Below, one piece after another: positions 60,583-64,000 of a stretch of 64,000 nucleotides of DNA (position 1 is its first letter; every line of letters starts with the position of its first letter). The stretch is taken from positions 119,501 to 183,500 of the forward strand of contig NW_026111820.1 of NCBI RefSeq assembly GCF_024679095.1, given 5' to 3'. The translations under genes were made by a program, and so were the position numbers. The notes beneath the pieces are model-generated. The model was not told the DNA's origin, ran no database searches, and worked only from the letters and a program-made list of their open reading frames with translations. Source of the stretch: Eriocheir sinensis (taxonomy: Eukaryota; Arthropoda; Malacostraca; Decapoda; Varunidae).

Positions 60583-61545
60583 ATGTGTGTCTTTGTCTTC
60601 CGAAGCTTCCGATTCTGAATCTAGTTCGTACTGAATGTCGTCTAACCTTGTGTGAGGTGAATGTGTGTCTTTGTCTTCTGAAGCTTCCGATTCTGAATCT
60701 AGTTCGTACTGAATGTCATCTAACCTTGTGTGAGTTGAATGTGTGTCTTTATCTTCTAAAGCTTCCGATTCTGAATTTAGTTCGTTCGTACTGAATGTCG
60801 TCTAACCTTGTGTGAGTTGAATGTGTGTCTTTGTCTTCCGAAGCTTCCAATTCTGAATCTAGTTCGTACTGAATGTCGTCTAACCTTATGTGAGGTGAAT
60901 GTGTGTCTTTGTCTTCCGAAGCTTCCAATTCTGAATCTAGTTCGTACTGAATGTCGTCTAACCTTGTGTGAGGTGAATGTGTGTCTTTGTCTTCCGAAGC
61001 TTCCAATTCTGAATCTAGTTCGTACTGAATGTCGTCAAACCTTGTGTGAGGTGAATGCGTGTCTTTGTCTTTCGAAGCTTCCGATTCTGAATCTAGTTCG
61101 TACTGAATGTCGTCTAACCTTGTGTGAGGTGAATGCGTGTCTTTGTCTTTCGAAGCTTACGATTCTGAATCTAGTTCGTACTGAATGTCTTCTAACCTTG
61201 TGTGAGGTGAATGCGTGTCTTTGTCTTCCGAAGCTTTCGATTCTGAATCTAGTTCGTACTGAATGTCGTCTAACCTTGTGTGAGGTGAATGTGTGTCTTT
61301 GTCTTCCGAAGCTTCCGATTCTGAATCTAGTTCGTACTGAATGTCTTCTAACCTTGTGTGAGGTGAATGCGTGTCTTTGTCTTTCGAAGCTTCCGATTCT
61401 GAATCTAGTTCGTACTGAATGTCGTCTAACCTTGTGTGAGGTGAATGTGTGTCTTTGTCTTTCGAAGCTTCCGATTCTGAATCTAGTTCGTACTGAATGT
61501 CGCCTAACCTTGTGTGAGGTGAACATGTGTTTGAAAATGCCCGAT
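60583..61545. repeat. 78-bp tandem repeat array (fourth)
   Basis: About 12 units in reverse orientation. They carry CTAGATTC variants in place of CTAAATTC and several units with GCATTCACC in place of ACATTCACC, so this array evolved separately from those in copies 1-3. Confidence 0.9.
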
Positions 61546-61547
61546 TC

Positions 61548-62180
61548 TTAAAATTAAGAGATGCGGGGGTTGGAGGGTAAGCGGGGGTGTAAGGGCTATG
61601 CGGGGTTTTTGACGACGACCTCCCCAGCGTTACCAGTGACGGTCCTAAGTCACCTTAGTAGCGCATCTAGCGTGTAGCGAAGTGCCTTGAGCACACCTGT
61701 GAACATATAGGGTGACGAGCGCGACCGATTCTGCCTCCCGAATGGTCCAAATCGTCGACCGTCGTGACCGAAACCCATCCGTTAAAATAGTTCAGTTATC
61801 CCTACGCTCCAAATCGGGAGGAGGAAGCGTCGCATTCTGACTTTCAGTGGTAACTCACGATATCGGCGCGCTCGCGTCACGCATTTCATCCCTAACAGGT
61901 GCAGAATCGGGCGGTCCGGTCGCCCGGTTTGAGCCGTAAGTGGACTTTTTAGGGGGGGGAACACCTCATCGGGTCACTCCCGGCCAGTTAGCCGCGAGTT
62001 TCTCGGCTCGGGTGTTGGGCGGTGGGGTTCAACACGGTGGGGGGTGAGCTGCTAGCGAGCTGCAGTGGCTCACAGGGTCTCGGCTGACTTTACTCGTTGC
62101 TGGCAACGGTGAATTGACAAGTAGCGAAACGCGGTAGCAAACTTCGCTAGATCAGAATCGGACGGAGACCTCGAGATATT
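61548..62180. mobile_element. GC-rich dispersed element, copy B
   Basis: It is nearly identical to 27020-27645 in the same orientation, differing by small indels (GCGGTAGC against AGTAGC near the end) and substitutions. It is inserted between the fourth 78-bp array and hr units. The A-box-like TTAGCCGCGAG and B-box-like GGGGTTCAACAC are both present. Confidence 0.5.
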
Positions 62181-62189
62181 TAACGATAA

Positions 62190-62705
62190 CTGATTTCAGA
62201 ATCGGAAGCTTCGCAAGACAAAGACATACATGCAACTCAATCAAGGTTAGACTACATTACACTGTTACATAATACAAACTCTATAATGACTTTGTAGTTG
62301 ATGTAGTTGATGATAATTTGATACAGATCCAGATGTAATAACGTAACTGAGAATAAACTCTATCGAGATGAATGTGTCTTTGACTTTTCTTATTGTCTTT
62401 CTCTGCGTTCGGCTTCCCATGGGTGTATTAAATTTATCAAATCAAATCTTCCAATTGGAGTGTTAACAGAATCGGAAGCTCTGAAGACTAAAACACACAT
62501 TCACTTCGATCCCTTAAGGCGAATGTGTGTTTTTCAGTTATGATGCATCCAATTCTTAATTGGAGTGTTAACAGAATCTGAAGCTTCGGAAGACTAAAAC
62601 ACACATTCACTTTGATCCCTTAAGGCGAATGTGTGTTTTTGAGTTATGATGCATCCAATTCTTAATTGGAGTGTGAACAGAATCTGAAGCTTCGGAAGAC
62701 TAAAT
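62190..62705. repeat. hr-like units
   Basis: Three palindromic hr units with GATGCATCCAATTCTTAATT and GAATCTGAAGCTTCGGAAGA, preceded by a ~200-bp AT-rich segment without recognised features (62250-62440). The last unit is cut at ~62703 by coding sequence. Confidence 0.75.
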
Positions 62706-62719
62706 TTGTTTCTGAGAAA

Positions 62720-63598
62720 ATGATTTCAGAGTGTCTCCGCAATACGGTACCTCTCATTCATCTCCGGAACATGCATATTGACATTGCCAAACACCACCAT
62801 CAACAAGGTGGTGGCGGCGGCGGCGGCTTAGAAAATCTTAACGTGTTGAGCGTTGTCAACCCTGAGCTGATCGACAAGGCAATTCTGAGTCGAGAGTTTC
62901 TGACCAGTGAATATGATGAGACTGGGTCTTTCACGACAAGTAAGTTCACCAACGGAGCAACGTTTAGCTTCACACCCGGTACAAGCATGGACCTCAGCGA
63001 TTACCAAACGGATGATGGGTGTGTGACTGTGGACACAGACTATACCGGCCGAGAAGAAGTGTTAGAATTGGATTCAATCAACACGTGTTATGATGAACTG
63101 ATACATGCATTAAAGTATGGTGTTTTCGACAGTGTGGTTTCCGATGAAGGTTGTGAAAGATCAATAAGATTATATGATAATGATTTAGTCATGAAAACTA
63201 GTGGTGATTCTATTCACGTTGTATCCAACAATAAAGGTAGCGAGAACACTATGAAGAACGCTAGAGAAGCATCTCTCAATGATCACAACCACTGTACTAC
63301 CATTCTCCATTCCGTATACGGCACTCTCACCTCCGCTTACTCTCCCGTCAACGACAATTACAATGCCCGTCATATCCTCATGAACATGCAACATGTGCAA
63401 CGGACCTCCTCCTCTTCCTCCTCATCTGATGAAGGAACGGTGACGACGACGGGACCGTCACCACCGCCTTTTCGAAAAAAAGCCAATGAATATTCTCTGA
63501 GATACCACATGGGTCTGGGAAGAGGTTACGTTATCTATGACGACGAATTCACAGAATGTAAAACCAATCTTATCTTGTCACTCTCAAGTATTGTTTGA
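62720..63598 (+). pseudogene. kinase-like gene, N-terminal part
   Basis: ATG 62720 (MISECLRNTVPLIHLRNMHI); upstream in-frame codons are hr sequence. There is a Gly run near residue 35 from a GGC repeat. Further on, a possible N-lobe: VFDSVVSDEGCERSIRLY then LVMKT with a Lys in the place of the ATP-binding lysine, and EASLNDHNHCTTILHSVYGT as a possible helix C. A Ser run encoded by TCC repeats and SPPPF follow. The frame ends at 63598; an adjacent frame continues with a catalytic-loop-like motif. Assignment as a Ser/Thr protein kinase is tentative. Confidence 0.4.
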
Positions 63599-64000
63599 AT
63601 GTACTGAAAGATAATCTTCCGTATAATATTCTGTTGACCGATTGGACATCGATTGTGTTTGCTTCTAAGATGGAAAACAACAACAAGTAGACAAAAAGAA
63701 ATCGCCTTATTCCTACTTGCATGTGTTCACCGAAAAGAAAGAGAGAGCAAGAATGTCTCAATGTCGTGCCGTACCTGGCTAACCCGGTCGTCTCTATGAA
63801 ATGGTTCCTCATGCGAGCCCATCATCTACGATTGTCATGTACCAACACCGGCGTTGCCTGTCTGTCCAAGTTCATGAGTGCACGCTTCCACAGGCAGCTT
63901 AACAACCATCGTTCTTCCAATAATCTGTTAAGTGTTTTTAAAATGGTGAATTCCAAAACATCGTGTATAAGCGTCGATAACAACAGATTTTTTCTTATCG
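63589..64000 (+). pseudogene. kinase-like gene, C-terminal part, open at window end
   Basis: In the frame next to the preceding one, KDNLPYNILLTDWTSIVF resembles the kinase catalytic loop and metal-binding segment (D-x4-N-x-L-x-x-D). The same frame has a TAG at 63688-63690 and then stays open to the window end (first Met at 63720), reading PYLANPVVSMKWFLMRAHH. It therefore carries one frame break and one in-frame stop relative to an intact gene. The continuation lies outside the window. Confidence 0.35.

Noticed and set aside
1..64000. CRISPR array or bacterial operon interpretation of the repeats
   Set aside because: The units are contiguous without unique spacers. AATAAA signals, microsatellites and gene style point to a eukaryotic setting.
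1..64000. tRNA or rRNA genes
   Set aside because: No cloverleaf or rRNA core sequence was recognised by eye on either strand.

Overview
The window looks like a degenerate large double-stranded DNA virus, most likely a nimavirus-like (white spot syndrome virus relative) element sitting in a crustacean genome. The support is indirect. Intronless genes are packed on both strands with gaps of a few bases or overlaps. There are many arrays of imperfect-palindromic repeats like baculovirus/nimavirus homologous regions (hrs), and single-residue tracts (Ser, Ala, Pro, Glu, Gln/Asn). A collagen-like protein and a strawberry-notch-type helicase fragment are present, and frameshifts and truncations are very frequent. 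No replication, transcription or entry core gene was recognised with certainty, so nudivirus-like or another large invertebrate virus remains possible. Most proteins could not be assigned a function.

Layout. 1-13.2 kb (copy 1) and 13.2-26.6 kb (copy 2) are a tandem duplication of one block of about 13.2 kb. In order it holds: 94-bp repeats; hr palindromes; small gene fragments; a coiled-coil fragment (-); gene X (+, about 600 aa); a 78-bp repeat array; gene E (Ala-rich, +); gene T (one N-terminal membrane segment, +); gene G (324 aa, +); gene H (-); a CRE-like repeat; genes B and A (-); and, divergent from A by 5 bp, gene C (Pro-rich, +). Copy 2 continues into gene D. A third copy of the X/E/T/G/H/B/A/C set lies at 45.3-53.6 kb. 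It is mostly inverted, and its gene C is spliced by rearrangement onto a duplicate of the collagen-like gene's tail.

27-28.3 kb holds a GC-rich 620-bp element (second copy at 61.5-62.2 kb) and hr repeats. 28.3-40.3 kb is a single-copy block of about 15 small genes: a 50-aa membrane protein, a tight minus-strand cluster at 29.7-31.8 kb, a collagen-like gene and a helicase fragment. 40.4-43 kb is a large palindromic hr. 43-45.3 kb carries truncated genes next to microsatellites. 53.6-64 kb alternates truncated genes with four repeat families (CRE-like, 79-bp, about 87-bp, 78-bp) and ends in a broken kinase-like gene.

The observation most worth testing is at 30,491-30,497 (-). A canonical TTTAAAC slippery heptamer lies in the correct phase at the junction of two overlapping frames that appear to encode one protein, which suggests -1 programmed frameshifting. 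Others are the hr families built from shared cores, a protein C-terminus built from an intergenic repeat, an orphan duplicated promoter-like region, and a head-to-head gene pair with 5 bp between start codons kept in all three copies. The many single-base differences at homopolymers mean that real decay and assembly error cannot be told apart from this sequence alone.
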